Assembly (NCBI GenBank): GCA_963693085.1
Contig: OY856410.1
Coordinates: 1,393,300,863-1,393,364,862 of the forward strand
Source: Alisma plantago-aquatica
Taxonomy: Eukaryota; Streptophyta; Magnoliopsida; Alismatales; Alismataceae
Direction of reading: 5' to 3'
DNA: 64,000 bases
The notes under the pieces were generated by a model that ran no database searches, was not told where the DNA came from, and saw nothing but the letters and a program-made list of their open reading frames with translations. How positions within the stretch are numbered: position 1 is the first letter of the stretch; the number at the start of each line of letters is the position of its first letter. The position numbers and the translations under genes are program-made. Positions 1 to 10,984 of the stretch are shown one piece after another.

Positions 1-119
1 CTAGAAGCAAACATTGCTAATCTACTAAAAAGTGCTTGTGCATTAAAAACATGATGGACAAGTTAAGATCATTAGGAATACGATTTCTGGGTGATTGGCT
101 CTAAGTGCAAGTGGGAGTC
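1..119 (+). mobile_element. 3' tail of a Ty1/copia internal region with polypurine tract
   Basis: This is the last stretch of the internal domain of a copia-type retrotransposon whose body lies outside the window. It ends in a purine-rich tract (107-119, GCAAGTGGGAGTC) directly before the LTR. The same arrangement, 'gtgattggct...gcaagtgggagtc' followed by an LTR, recurs at 62426-62453 before the LTR of the better preserved relative. Polypurine tracts prime plus-strand DNA synthesis in LTR retrotransposons. The assignment rests on that parallel; no coding sequence is visible in so short a piece. Confidence 0.7.
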
Positions 120-2165
120 TGGTGGTATGCATGCCCAGAGAGCCAATCATATGATGATTGTAATAGGGCATTATATACTTGATTTGATAATGATAAAGGT
201 AATTCCATCTATTATGTTTGCCTTATTAATGAGATGATGAAACAAACCCAAGTAGATGTATAAAGAATGATGTTACTGGATGACATATGTCTTTAGGTTG
301 AGGACGTGAACATTGAGATTATATATACGATAAGAGTACATACATTCTTGTTATGTCCCTAGTCAAATATTAATATGAAAGCAAAATAAATGACAGTAAT
401 ACATAAGACTAAAGTGTGTGTTGGTTGATGATATAATCTCAATAGTCATGATATGTGATGTCAAACCAAGAACATAGATACTTTTTATAGAACATTGTAT
501 CAGACACACCCACCTTGAGAGTGATACATGGATACCATGTAACTGTAGTCAGAATCATCTCTCATAGTGATAGTGGTGATTGTGGTTTTAGACCTAAAAT
601 TACTACACTCATCACATGTTGTTCGATGTACTTATCTACCATCCAACATGACCTTGAATAAGAGTTTCCATAAAGGTGATGCTCAGGTACACTGTTACAC
701 ATGGGAACTGAGTGTGAGTGATGTAGATGGAATTTGTCTCTCCTAAAGGAGATTGATATCCAGGACACTTGATAAGCGAGTCTGAGAAACGTATGTCCAT
801 ACTCATGTGACTCAATATCTATTATGTGAGCTCACATGCATCTTAGATAGTCATCTCTAGTTTAAGGAACATGAATTGCACATTAAGAGGATGATGATTC
901 CATGCCTCAAGTTTAATTTGGATATCAGAGACAAATGAACTATGCAATCATGGTAACACTGATCATAGATTGTAGGTTGAAGTTGTTCTCCAACTTTTCA
1001 AATTACTTGGGTAGAAATGATGTGTTGCTAGATACCATTCCTTGCTTGTGATGTCATAAATTGGTTATGGACATTTACTTCCAGCGTAACTTGGGAACTA
1101 TAGGGTCACACACATAGGATACACTTAGAATAGAAGTTTATTGATGAATGATGTTTAACTTGATTACGAAAGTGTTTAGGTATTCAATTAAACAACATAT
1201 ATTGACAATTGACTGACTGGACTATGAACCAACCGGTTCAAGTGTTGAACCAATCAATTGAAGTGTCTGATCAATTCAAACAACATTGACTGAATATTTC
1301 CTGAGATGGACAAGTGAAACGGACATTTCACATATGAAACAATAGTTTCAAGAGTGAAACAACCAATTCATAATTTGGATTGTCTGATTCAATGATCAAT
1401 TTGATTGGATCAAGTATTTATGATGATGATGTCATGATTGTGCATTAACTAAATATTGAATTCTGGTATATTTGAAAATAGGAAAGCATATGAGCCAACC
1501 GGTTAAAGGGTCAACAAACCAGTTCAATAGTGACTGGATGATTCAACAATGAACCAACTAGTTCACCATTCATAGATTCTGGAGAAATTCATGAATTTCC
1601 GTCTCATTGACTCCTAGATGGACTGGAAACCCTTACCCTAGCCCTCTTATAAATAGAGGGGTACCTGGGGCTTCCGAGACACACCAATAAGCTCTGACAA
1701 TTGTTGTCCTCTCTGGTTCTAGTAACCAATATAGCCCAAGCAAGTTCTACCTATCAAAGGGAGGGACAACAAGGGAGAGACAATTGGGAGAACAAATCAG
1801 TGCTAGCACACTGACATTTGAAGGGACAACTCCTTCCAATTGGCTCTAGTAGCACAACATGGAGTTCCCAATGGTCCACAAGGACTACTGTAGAGGTGAG
1901 AGACACTTGCCCCACTAGGAGGACACAGTCAATCGCCATCTGTGGTGACCAACCAGAAGCTCACCCTGACATCCGTCTAAGTGTGACTTGAGAAAGAAGC
2001 ACGCCGTTGCAAGAGTTGTTGCTGGACTTGCTCCAGAACCATGTATATATCTTGCAAACCTTCCTTCCTATATACATTATTGTTGACAAGATCTTGTTGA
2101 CTAGAGAATCATACATTATTATTTTTTGATTCTGTTGCCTTATTTGTCGTCCCATTTTCCCAACA
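120..2165 (+). repeat. 3' LTR of a copia element (2.05 kb)
   Basis: The LTR starts TGGTGGTATGCATGCCCAGA and ends CCCAACA, matching in order and content the LTR at 55598-57811, which starts TGTTGGTATGTATGCCCTGA and also ends CCCAACA. Shared blocks include 'agagccaatcat', the 'ttcttgttatgtccctagtca' block near 350, and the region before the TATA-like box. The two copies are clearly homologous but much more diverged than the two LTRs of the 55598 element are from each other. A degenerate set of AACCAACCGGTTCA-like words lies at about 1215-1565. Because the body is missing, the TSD cannot be tested; the five bases after it are ATATT. Confidence 0.8.
1648..1656 (+). promoter_or_regulatory. TATA-like box of the copia LTR
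   Basis: TATAAATAG sits about 520 bp before the LTR end and just after the motif-rich region. The homologous position in the 55598 LTR carries TATATATATA at 57275. This fits the U3/R promoter of an LTR; the transcription start is not determined. Confidence 0.55.
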
Positions 2166-3197
2166 ATATTTCCCTTCCTTTAACCCATGAGTACACATGT
2201 GATTTAGAACCTCACTCAAGCATGTCTTGTATTAGAGGGGTCAACTTTTAACTTCTCCATGGCATGATGGTACTCATGTAGGGGAACTCACTTTCTTTGA
2301 ATTTGGGTACTACATTTGACATACCTCATGACTATGACATTTGTAATCAATCGTTAGTGCTAGGGGGGTCCTTAAATCCTTAAAACATCCAATATTAAGC
2401 TACATTGGTACCTTTACTAAAACATCTATGCCTCATCCCGATCTTCAACATGACAGTTGGTACCCATTTCATAGACACAACAGTTTATAACCGTGTAAAG
2501 TGTAAGTGAGCATAATTTATTTTTTGGGAGCAATTCTGTGATAAAAAAAATAAGAAAATTAGAGAGAAAGAGAGAAAACCCAAACAATCATGTCATGATC
2601 CTCAAATTTACAAGACTAATCAAACATTCATGAACAATGTAAATATAAAGATCATCTTACTCATAAAGGAAGTCCTCTCTTATATATTTGGAAACAAACT
2701 AGAAAATAAAAGAGGAACCTCTAAATAAAACTAAATAAAAAACAAGAAACTTAAGAGAACAAAGAAACTACTCAGATTGTTAAGTACTCCTGAACGCCGT
2801 CGCCATATTATTTCACATGTTGAATTCTTTAGTAATAGATAATATCACACAATCTAGTAAAACAAAAAGAAAACTAAAAGGTAAATGAATCAGAGTCCCC
2901 TCCTTATTTTTTGAGGAAAATAAGGAAAAATAAGGGTGAGTATTTTAATCAACCAACAAATTTGAAAGTGACTTAATAATGACTCGACATGAGGGAAGAT
3001 AATATGAGAAAAATGTGACCATGAGATAATGTAAGATAACTCTATTACAACTAGGAAACCTGTTAGGCACCGCTATTTTACCTGAAAAATTGGTATTGCA
3101 TTTGAATTCTCACATTTTTGAAAGCATATCATTTGGTTTGGTTAAAAAACATGAATGAAAACATGATTAGGTTGTGAAAATCTTTTGGGACTCAAGA
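2166..3197. other. Spacer without recognisable gene
   Basis: AT-rich sequence with no convincing coding potential and no element ends that I can place. The only structure is a perfect 9-bp inverted repeat, CCTTATTTT/AAAATAAGG, at 2902-2925 with a 6-base loop; a second partial copy of the right arm follows at once. Confidence 0.5.
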
Positions 3198-3490
3198 TGA
3201 CAGTAACATCCCAAGATTTGAGGCCTCAAATAAATTTATTTGAAAAGGAATGATTGGACTCCCCAACATCATCGAGGTGCACCTACTTTCTGGGATCCTA
3301 TCACTAAGAACTTTGTGGCTAAGTGTTCTTAGCCCAGAGTAGTACATGATGGGTTGACATGTCGAGAAGTTGATACACTGTTGTGCATAAGTGAGGATAA
3401 AGCGTACAACCAAGGCTAGTGGTAGTCTAGGGGGCATTTTTCATTTTTGAAACTCTATCAGAGCCATGGGTAATGTGCATGAATGTTACA
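3198..3490 (+). repeat. 5' LTR of the Cassandra-like TRIM
   Basis: Begins TGACAGTAACATCCC and ends GAATGTTACA. It aligns with 3721-4009 through blocks such as AAAAGGAATGATTGGACT, the 5S-like segment, 'gtgagtgaggacaaagc' and the final 'agagcc..gggtagtgtgc..ga.tgttaca'. The start may have gained bases relative to the usual TGTAACATCC. Confidence 0.8.
3292..3375 (+). promoter_or_regulatory. 5S rRNA-like segment in the 5' LTR
   Basis: From GGGATCCTATCA through 'agagtagtac' and 'gatgggttgac' to 'gagaagttg', this segment follows the order of the plant 5S rRNA gene from GGATCCCATCAGAACTCC to the C-box region (known: AGAGTAGTACTAGGATGGGTGACC). In 5S genes this part carries the RNA polymerase III internal control region. 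It is diverged, with 'tgggcgagag' changed to 'ttagcccagag', so I would not assume activity. Confidence 0.8.
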
Positions 3491-3492
3491 AA

Positions 3493-3507
3493 TGGTATCA
3501 GAGTCAA
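3493..3507 (+). other. Primer-binding site of the TRIM
   Basis: TGGTATCAGAGTCAA lies two bases after the end of the 5' LTR and is complementary to the 3' end of plant initiator Met-tRNA, apart from the final bases. This fixes the plus-strand orientation. Confidence 0.8.
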
Positions 3508-3720
3508 TTCCCCTCCAATAAGTGGGGCCCACATGGGCATGGGGCGTTCTAGTGTTTGAGCCATGCAATATAGACATGTTAGGAAAGGCTATCCATGGTG
3601 ATACAACCACCCTTGCACTAGTAGTTGTGATCTAGAGGTGAGTGCACATGTTTGGACCTACACTGAAATGGGGAAAGATTATAGCCTTGAAGAGGACGTC
3701 AAGAGTCGAAGCCGGGGAAA

Positions 3721-4009
3721 TTCTAACTTACTATGATTTGGGGACTTAGATAAAATGATCTTAAAAGGAATGATTGGACTACCCATTTACCAAAGTGCAC
3801 CTCCTTTTTAGGGAGCCAGTCACTAAGAAATATGTGTTTAAGCGTGCTCATCCCAAGATAGTAATAGGATGGATCCTTTGTCATAAAGTTGATGCTTGGC
3901 TATGTGTGAGTGAGGACAAAGCATGCATATGCGTTAGTGGTGGTATGTGAGGTCATTCATCATTCTTAAAACTCTACTAGAGCCTTGGGTAGTGTGCTTG
4001 AGTGTTACA
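3721..4009 (+). repeat. 3' LTR of the Cassandra-like TRIM
   Basis: Homologous to 3198-3490; ends AGTGTTACA at 4009. The start is degraded (TTCTAACTTA where TGTAACATCC is expected). Confidence 0.75.
3811..3897 (+). promoter_or_regulatory. 5S rRNA-like segment in the 3' LTR
   Basis: The second copy of the 5S-derived segment keeps different bases than the first: TTAAGCGTGCTC matches the 5S TTAAGCGTGCTTGGG better, and 'aataggatgg' matches ACTAGGATGGG, while the AGAGTAGTAC block has decayed to AGATAGTA. Together the two copies cover most of the 5S sequence. Confidence 0.75.
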
Positions 4010-4837
4010 GTGATCGTGAGAAATTTCTATCATAATCCCTAAGAACTCTAGGTGGTTAAAGGGATCCCAATCACCTCATAATATCACACAAAAGAGATGC
4101 ATCACACGAGGTTAGGATGAGATATGGGAAATAGAGATAAACACGATTAAAGGAGAATTGAGAAAGTTTGATTTTCTTAAGAAATCAAACATTAGAAGCT
4201 AAAATATATATACATGGAAATAATCTGCTTATGCAATTGTATTTGATAAGTAACTAGATAAACATGGAAACATCTCATTGAATTTTAAGCACAAAAGTGT
4301 TGTTTTCACATGTTGAACAAGTAGATAGATAAGCAGTTGAAATGTGTGTATCCCTAGTTTGGGTCTCCGTCTATCTTGTTTTGCTCTGTTGTCATGTTAG
4401 TATAGATAAAATACATCTTTATTCCTAGCAATTCATGTTTATAACGAAATGCACTTATATAGTACTTTTGCATGTTTTCATTAGTACTTAAATGCTATTG
4501 ACAGAGTGAGACAGTAGAGGAAAAATCATGGACTCACCATTTTTGGAGGAACCCAAGGACCCCCTGAGATCATCTTCAGCCTTACTAATGTGAGATTTAT
4601 TACATAAGAAATTCCCTAATATAAAATAATCACAGGATTTAATCCTTTATCCACGTGCAATGCCACTCAACCGCAAGTGGATGAGTCCATCACACCATAG
4701 ATAAAAGGGTTAAACCCAAAGGACAACATGATTAAGAAATCACACACAAATTGATTATTACGAACATTAATTAGCTTGTTGTTGAAAAAATTTGATCAAT
4801 TGATATTGAAAGAATGATTGCAATGCAATTGAAATTG
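4010..4837. other. Spacer without recognisable gene
   Basis: AT-rich sequence between the TRIM and the gypsy LTR fragment. I see no open frame of note, no element ends and no repeats. Confidence 0.5.
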
Positions 4838-5649
4838 TGACAACCCACTGCCACATGAGTGAGATTACTAAAAACAAAGCTCATAATTAGCACTAATAAT
4901 CCAGATTACCATAAAACATGGTAAATTAAAACCAATCTTATATTATCATAAAAGAAGAACATATTACATCCAAGTCCTCAAACTGTGCCATCTGTATCAC
5001 ATGTCATACTATAAGGGTACTTACATCCATATTCACTGGCCAACTTGCCACAACCTATTACATCTGATACCATGTTCACATAGACAAGGACCTGAGAGTA
5101 TAGGGATGACACATAGGACTCTACTACAAAATACTATCATCATATCCAACCTTCAACATAAACTTCTCTTCGTGATGCTCAACCTCAACCGCACGATCTC
5201 TACCTCATCATGCATGACCACCTAAAAGATGTAGAAACCCATAGAGTGTGACCAATGTCCCAGCGAGAGATATAACTCTCCACCAAAAACTATTATTAAA
5301 ACACATATATTATAGAGCAAAGAAGATAACATTATTAATAGGATGTAGAGATTCAATATAAGGATGTAAATTGGACTGATAACACAAATTAAACAGTTTA
5401 AGAAACTATTACTGATCAAAAAATTATCATAGATTCTTAGAGGGAATATAGAGAACATGTATAAAAGATAACAACTAAGCTATATAAGAAACAAGGCAAA
5501 GGGTCAAACAATGTGAATCGTATTTAACCCTAAGCAAATATATTACACGACTATATTAAGTCTTTTATTATGCCCCGAGGATTTGAGTCATACCACCTAA
5601 ATCCATCTAACCACTGCTAAGTCGAAACCAATGCCATACAAGATCTATG
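4838..5649 (-). repeat. LTR fragment related to the adjoining gypsy element
   Basis: This stretch parallels 5650-6481 block by block: 'gagattact..aaaacaaa' near the start, 'ggacctgagagta' with 'actctactac' in the middle, then the 'gagtcataccacc' block and 'ccatacaagatctatg' at its right end. It is much more diverged than the two LTRs of the element itself. It breaks off at 5649, where the intact LTR starts, so the gypsy element probably inserted into an older related LTR. Confidence 0.65.
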
Positions 5650-8600
5650 TGATACCTCGTCACGCTAAACGAGATTACTCAAAACACAAAACATGATCAA
5701 CTACTAATTAATCACATAGTCCAAAATGCGGAATAATTTAAACCAAAATTCATATCATGAACAAGTTCTGAAACATTTACATAAAGGTCCATCTTTTCCA
5801 TCCTCATATATTATAAGCAAAATTTACATCCGTTCTCAATGACCTCATCCACATCCTATGTACAAAAGAAACATTTACATGTTCATGCCATTTATACATA
5901 CACTGGCATACTATCAAAAATTTTGTGTCGATACACACTCGGACCTGAGAGTACAACGACGACACTAGAACTCTACTACTGACATCTAAAATTTACCAAC
6001 CTTCTAGTTATTGATCACCAGGTTGATCCGCTTCTATAGCACAACCTCATCCATGATGCCCGCGATCACCTAAAAAGATGTGGTGACCCACAAGTGAGAC
6101 CCAGTCCCAGCGAGAGATATAAATCTCTCCAAAAAATATTGATTACATCTGATTAATTAATAATAAATAAACTAAGTAGATAGGGTATTGAATAAGTAAT
6201 TTAAGCAGATTAAATAGTTTAAGCATACTAAGCAGTTAAGCAAATAATTTTAAGCAACAAGTATAACTACTCAGATTCTATAGAATCACATCTTGTAACA
6301 TGGTGTAGTCTAAAGACAAGGCAATGGCTAATCAACCAATGTGAAACATATTTAATCCTAACAAATATATTACACGACTTGTATAATATCTTTTATTATT
6401 GTGCCCTGGGGAGTTTGAGTCGTACCACTCAAAGTCCAATTGACCACCGCTTGGTCGCAATCAGTTCCATATAAGATCTACGAAGAGATGAACTCCAAGA
6501 TCTTTTCCATACTTAGTCAGTACGAGTCTGGACCACAATGACATCTTAGTAAAACTGAAAAACAACGACATATAGTCCTATAAAAAATTAGCCACCTTTG
6601 CACATGTCACAATGCTAGAAACCAAGGTAAGTAAAGCAAAAATTTTATCACATGATAATCAACAAGACACGATTGTAGCATTCTCTAAAAGAGGGCTAGG
6701 TATGACCGCAATCATCCTCCCTAAACACTTGGAGTCAGGAAAATAAGTACCCCGCATATTCAACAACATGCACTCTGAGTTTCCCTTAGAAATACTCACT
6801 TCACCATCCAACAAGTTCTAATGCTGAAAATGGCTCTATGGCTCAGGGCTCTACATGATTAGGGTTACACATGATTAGTTATTGTCAATTAGGTGCATTA
6901 AGGCTTCATCATACAAATGGACATACAAACCCTAATTCATTTCTATCAGGTGTTTAAGCATTGCAACTTCAGAAGATATAAAGAATCTATAATATAAATA
7001 TTAATCACATTACCACATGCTATCATCCCTTGCATTGTAATGAACCACATTAACATCATACTATTTCAAAATACCCATTTCTTATCACAAGTTCCAGGTT
7101 TGCAACCCTTATTGAAATATGAAGAGGATTTCACCTCAATCAGGGCTCAAACATGCCCAAAGGTCATTAGGACCATCACATTAATCCCTACAAGATCATC
7201 ATTATCATTCTAGGCCTTAAACAAGGCTTAAAATATCATCAACACATATGTATTCCATAGGTTTAAAGATGGTAAGACACTATGGTATTCAATTAGTACT
7301 ACATTGAGGTTTCAACACAAGGAGAGTGTAATGCATTGTCACATTAATCATTCAAGAGGTCTAATTATGACCAATCACCATCATTTAGTCATATTAGAGC
7401 TGATGTAACAAACCATGTTTCATTAAGGATACACATCCACTTTTTATGGTGATTTATCAAATATATTCATACAAGGGCAAAGGTAAGACTACAAGTTCAA
7501 GGGTGTTGTACCATCAAATTCTCATTATTAGAAACCACTTATAAGACTATGGAATTCATTCTAATACATTTAATGTTGAAGAATCCAATCTCATTCATTG
7601 GATCAGGTTCATTATTCAAAGTCATCGATTAGGGTATATGTCTAACCATTAGATCAATTAAACCAAGAGATAATTGGTTTAGGGCTTAATTAAATCTACA
7701 ATTTCATCCTTAAGTCACCATTGGTAGTGATGACCTGATTCACCATTGGTTGTGATCACTAAGTCACCATTGGTTGTTGGATAAGCACTATATTCATTTA
7801 ACTCCATCGAACATTAAGCTAATGTCATCATTGATTGATATCATCATTAGGGTACTTCGTAATTGATCATTAAGCTTCTAATTGAGACAAAACCTGAACT
7901 AAGGGGTGACAATTAATTGTCACCATAGGTTGACACCCTTAGTCACCACCATCGGCTGTCAAGATAGCAATACCATCACTTGTTGCATAGTATCACCATT
8001 GAGTCATGTGGTTGTGAAGGAAATAACTTGAAAACCCTAATTTGGACCATCAGTTGTTAGAACAACCTGAACCAAGTTATCTTCTACCTTAGACAGTACG
8101 TGTAAAAGATTACAGGTTCATCTAGAACTTAAAACAAAACAGGGAACACCACAAAAAGTGAAATCTCAAGCAAGCTTAGCTTCTTAAGGCTTAAATCACC
8201 ATTTTTAGGTAAGTACATGAGCTAACAAGCTTATAGTAAGCAATATAAGTAAAGAGGGTTATAAAACTCACCTCTAATGAGAAGAACATACTTCTAGTAG
8301 AAAGAAAATTGAGAAAATAAAGAAAGAAAACCCATGTTTTAGATCTGAACTCGGCCAAATAGGCACCCTTTTTCACAAGGAAGCAAAACCCTAGAAGAAA
8401 GAGAAAGAAAGGTAGATTCTTGAGTTCTAGAGCAACTTCTACCTTGGAACACTAGAGTTACAACCTGGAGAAAGGTAGGAGGAAGAAGAATAGAGAAAGA
8501 AACAGAGGAAACAATAGAGTTACAACCTGGAGAAAGGTAGGAAGAAGAAGAATAGAGAAAGAAATGGAGGAAAGAAGGGGATACTTACTCATTTAGGTCT

Positions 8601-9530
8601 AGATCACCAAGAAGGAGCTTTAGAAACCCTAAAGGAAGTAACACAAAACCCTAGAAGCTTCCACCAAGAAGATCACCTTCTTCTTCTACCTTGGATAGGT
8701 ACTCCATAGAAGAACAGAGAGATAACAAGGTTCTTAGTAGGAGGGAAGTGGTAGAGAGAAAAAGTTTTGTTTGGGAGCTTAAGGATAAGCATATAAATCT
8801 TGGAGGATAAGGTAGAGAAGAAGCATGAGATATACAAGAAGCTCTCCATGTGTACATGGCTTAAAGCTTCCATGGATGAGCAAGCAACAGGTCCACCGAC
8901 TGTTGGGGACTTCTAGGCCATCGATTGATGACTTCCTAGGTCCACCACCGACTGTTGAGGGGTGGTGACCATCGTTTGATCATGTTTAAGTCAAAAGGTG
9001 GTTGAACCATCGATTAATCATCCTTTTAAGTGAACCATGGGTTCAAGTGAACCAAAACAACATGAACCATTTACCTAGATCCTTCTAGTGATGACCACCG
9101 GATGCTCCATCAGTTATTGGCCATGGAATGTTGCCCAAACTAGTGGAACCATCATTTGATAGCCTTGAAGGTGGCTCATCCATGGGAGGGGGGGTAAACC
9201 CTAATTCAACATAGAAAGGAATCTCTTCCAAACCAAGGTACAATTGAGAACACCATCGCTCAAAAAACTCATGAATGATGATAAAACATATAAGAAACAT
9301 AATTGATGTGGCAAATTGCAAATAAAACCTCTCAATTGGGTAACACGAAAAAGCCCAAAATATGTATAAAATTACATAACTTGCTCAAACAATGTCCAAA
9401 TTGGATCAAATTTGAAACTTAAGCTTTTATTATGATTACAAAGCATATAACAATGTTATATTAGGTTATAATAATCCAAATATGAAATTAAGCTTGTTAA
9501 ACTCTCTAAAAAAGGTCAGGGGCCTTAACA
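5650..9530 (-). repeat. 3' LTR of the gypsy element (3.9 kb)
   Basis: Full-length LTR: TGATACCTCG at the left and GGGGCCTTAACA at the right edge. Its first 2.1 kb match 14407-16507 closely. The rest (7736-9530) has no partner here. It contains many variants of 'caccattggttg' and 'accatcgattgat' (7700-7990 and 8880-9180) and a 62-bp tandem duplication at 8453. Several short open frames inside look like chance. LTRs of nearly 4 kb are long but known for Tekay/Del elements. Confidence 0.8.
8453..8573. repeat. 62-bp tandem duplication inside the gypsy LTR
   Basis: The block 'tagagttacaacctggag' through 'gaaagaaa.agaggaa' occurs at 8453 and again at 8515, with few differences. The unit is purine-rich (GAAGAAGAA, GAGAAAGAAA). 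Confidence 0.85.
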
Positions 9531-9551
9531 AATATAAACCCCTAGCTAGGA

Positions 9552-10730
9552 TTACGCCCCCAAAATCCTATGCAAAGAGAGATGGGTACTTCCTACCACA
9601 TGGCTTCCTATACGCCATGGTGATGCCACAAAACTTTCACTAACACTATATCTTTCTTCTTCAACCTTTTCACTCTTCTATCCAGGATCAACACAGGAGC
9701 CTCAACATAGGATATATCCTCATCTAACTCAACCTATACTGGTTGGATTGTAAGTTCTATATCTAGATGGATTTTCCTCAACATGGAGATATGAAAGACA
9801 ATATGTAACCTGTGTATCTCTGGTGGTAGCTCCAACTTGTATGCGACCTTTCCAACATGAGCTAAGATAGGGTATGGTCCCATAAATCTTGGAGCCAACT
9901 TACCCTTCTTTATGAACCTCAACACACTCTTCCAAGGAGAAACCTTGAGGTACACTCAGTATCCCACTTGGAACTCAAGCGGTATATGACGGTTATCGAC
10001 ATAAGGATTTTGTCTGTCCTGGGCTACTTTCAACTGCAGTTGTATTACTTTAATCTTCTCAGCAATCTACTGTAAAAGCTCAGGACCTAAAAGTTGATAC
10101 TCACCAGTTTCATACCAGCAAAGCAGAGACCAACAATGTCTCCCTTACAGAGCCTCATAAGGAGCCATATATATGCTTCTCTAATAATTGTTATAGGCAA
10201 ACTCTATTAGACTCAGGTGTATATCCCAACTCCCAAGAAATTGCAACACACAAGCCCTCAAATGATCTTCTAAAGTCTGAATAGTCTTTACAGACTGACC
10301 ATCTGTCTGCGGATGGAAAGTTGTACTAAACCTCAGTTGTGTTCCCATTGCTGAATGCAGATGTTCCCAAAACTAACTTGTAAACTGTGGTCCTCTATCA
10401 GAAACTACAGTCATTAGAATACCATGCACATGGACTATCTCATCAACATATATTTGTGCCAACTTCTATGCTGTAAATGTCATTTTGATTGGAAAGAAGT
10501 GGGCTGACTTAGTCAACCTATCCACTATCACCCATATGGAATCATTACCTTTGATTGTCCTAGGAAGACCAACCACAAACTCCTTGGTAATATGATCCCA
10601 TTTCCAATATGGTATCGATAAAGGTTGTAATGTCCTTGTAGGATTCTGACACTCAACCTTCACCTGCTAACAAACTGGACATCTGGCAACAAACTCTGCC
10701 ACATCACATTTTAGACCTAGCCTCCAATAC
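9552..10730 (-). pseudogene. Gypsy integrase with chromodomain-like C-terminus
   Basis: Read from about 10730 downwards, the sequence shows the end of the zinc-binding region (RCPVC, then KVECQNPT), then the catalytic core with WKWDHITKEFVVGLPRT and IWVIVDRLTKSAHFFPI, the later core (SLIEFAYNNYQRSIYMAPYEALYGR), 'LKVAQDRQ.PYVDNRHIPLEF', and the KGKLAPRFMGPYPIL...VFHISMLRK region (9734-9955). Below that comes EDISYVEAPVLILDR...LVKVLWHHHGV.EAMW, matching the chromodomain-type tail of Tekay/Del chromoviruses. Chromodomains tether integration to heterochromatin in this clade. In-frame stops occur within the core region and in the tail. It would join cDNA to host DNA if intact; this copy cannot. 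Confidence 0.85.
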
Positions 10731-10984
10731 AGGTCCTTCAAGTTCTGATACATCTTGGTACTTCTAGGATGCATTGCATACATCAAAGAGTGAGCCTCCT
10801 CAAGTATCATATTCCTCAATCCATCAACATCAGGAACTACTATCCTATTGTGGTAACAAACTGTACCATCATCAACCCCATGGAAGCCATCATACTTTTC
10901 ACTACCAATCCCTGATCATATATTCTATATCTCAATATTGTTCCGCTATGCATCTTAAATCTGCTGTCTCTAGGTAGGTTTAAC

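Larger units (their letters stand above)
3198..4009 (+). mobile_element. Cassandra-like TRIM retrotransposon
   Basis: Two direct repeats of about 290 bp (3198-3490 and 3721-4009) flank an internal region of only 230 bp. The first repeat ends GTTACA and is followed by TGGTATCAGAGTC, a primer-binding site for initiator Met-tRNA. A purine-rich stretch ending GCCGGGGAAA (3711-3720) precedes the second repeat. Nothing is encoded. Terminal-repeat retrotransposons in miniature (TRIMs) have this layout, and the Cassandra group is defined by 5S rRNA-derived promoter sequence in the LTR, which both repeats show. The LTRs are strongly diverged from each other, so the insertion is old; no clear TSD remains (CAAGA left, GTGAT right). 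Cassandra elements depend on enzymes from other retrotransposons. Confidence 0.85.

Noticed and set aside
3292..3897. 5S rRNA genes
   Set aside because: Two 5S-like segments exist, but each is diverged, lacks the 5' part and lies within one of the two direct repeats around a primer site; this is the Cassandra layout, not 5S genes.
8640..8660. Telomere-like AAACCCTA words
   Set aside because: Single AAACCCTA words occur at many places in the window but never in tandem, so there is no interstitial telomere.
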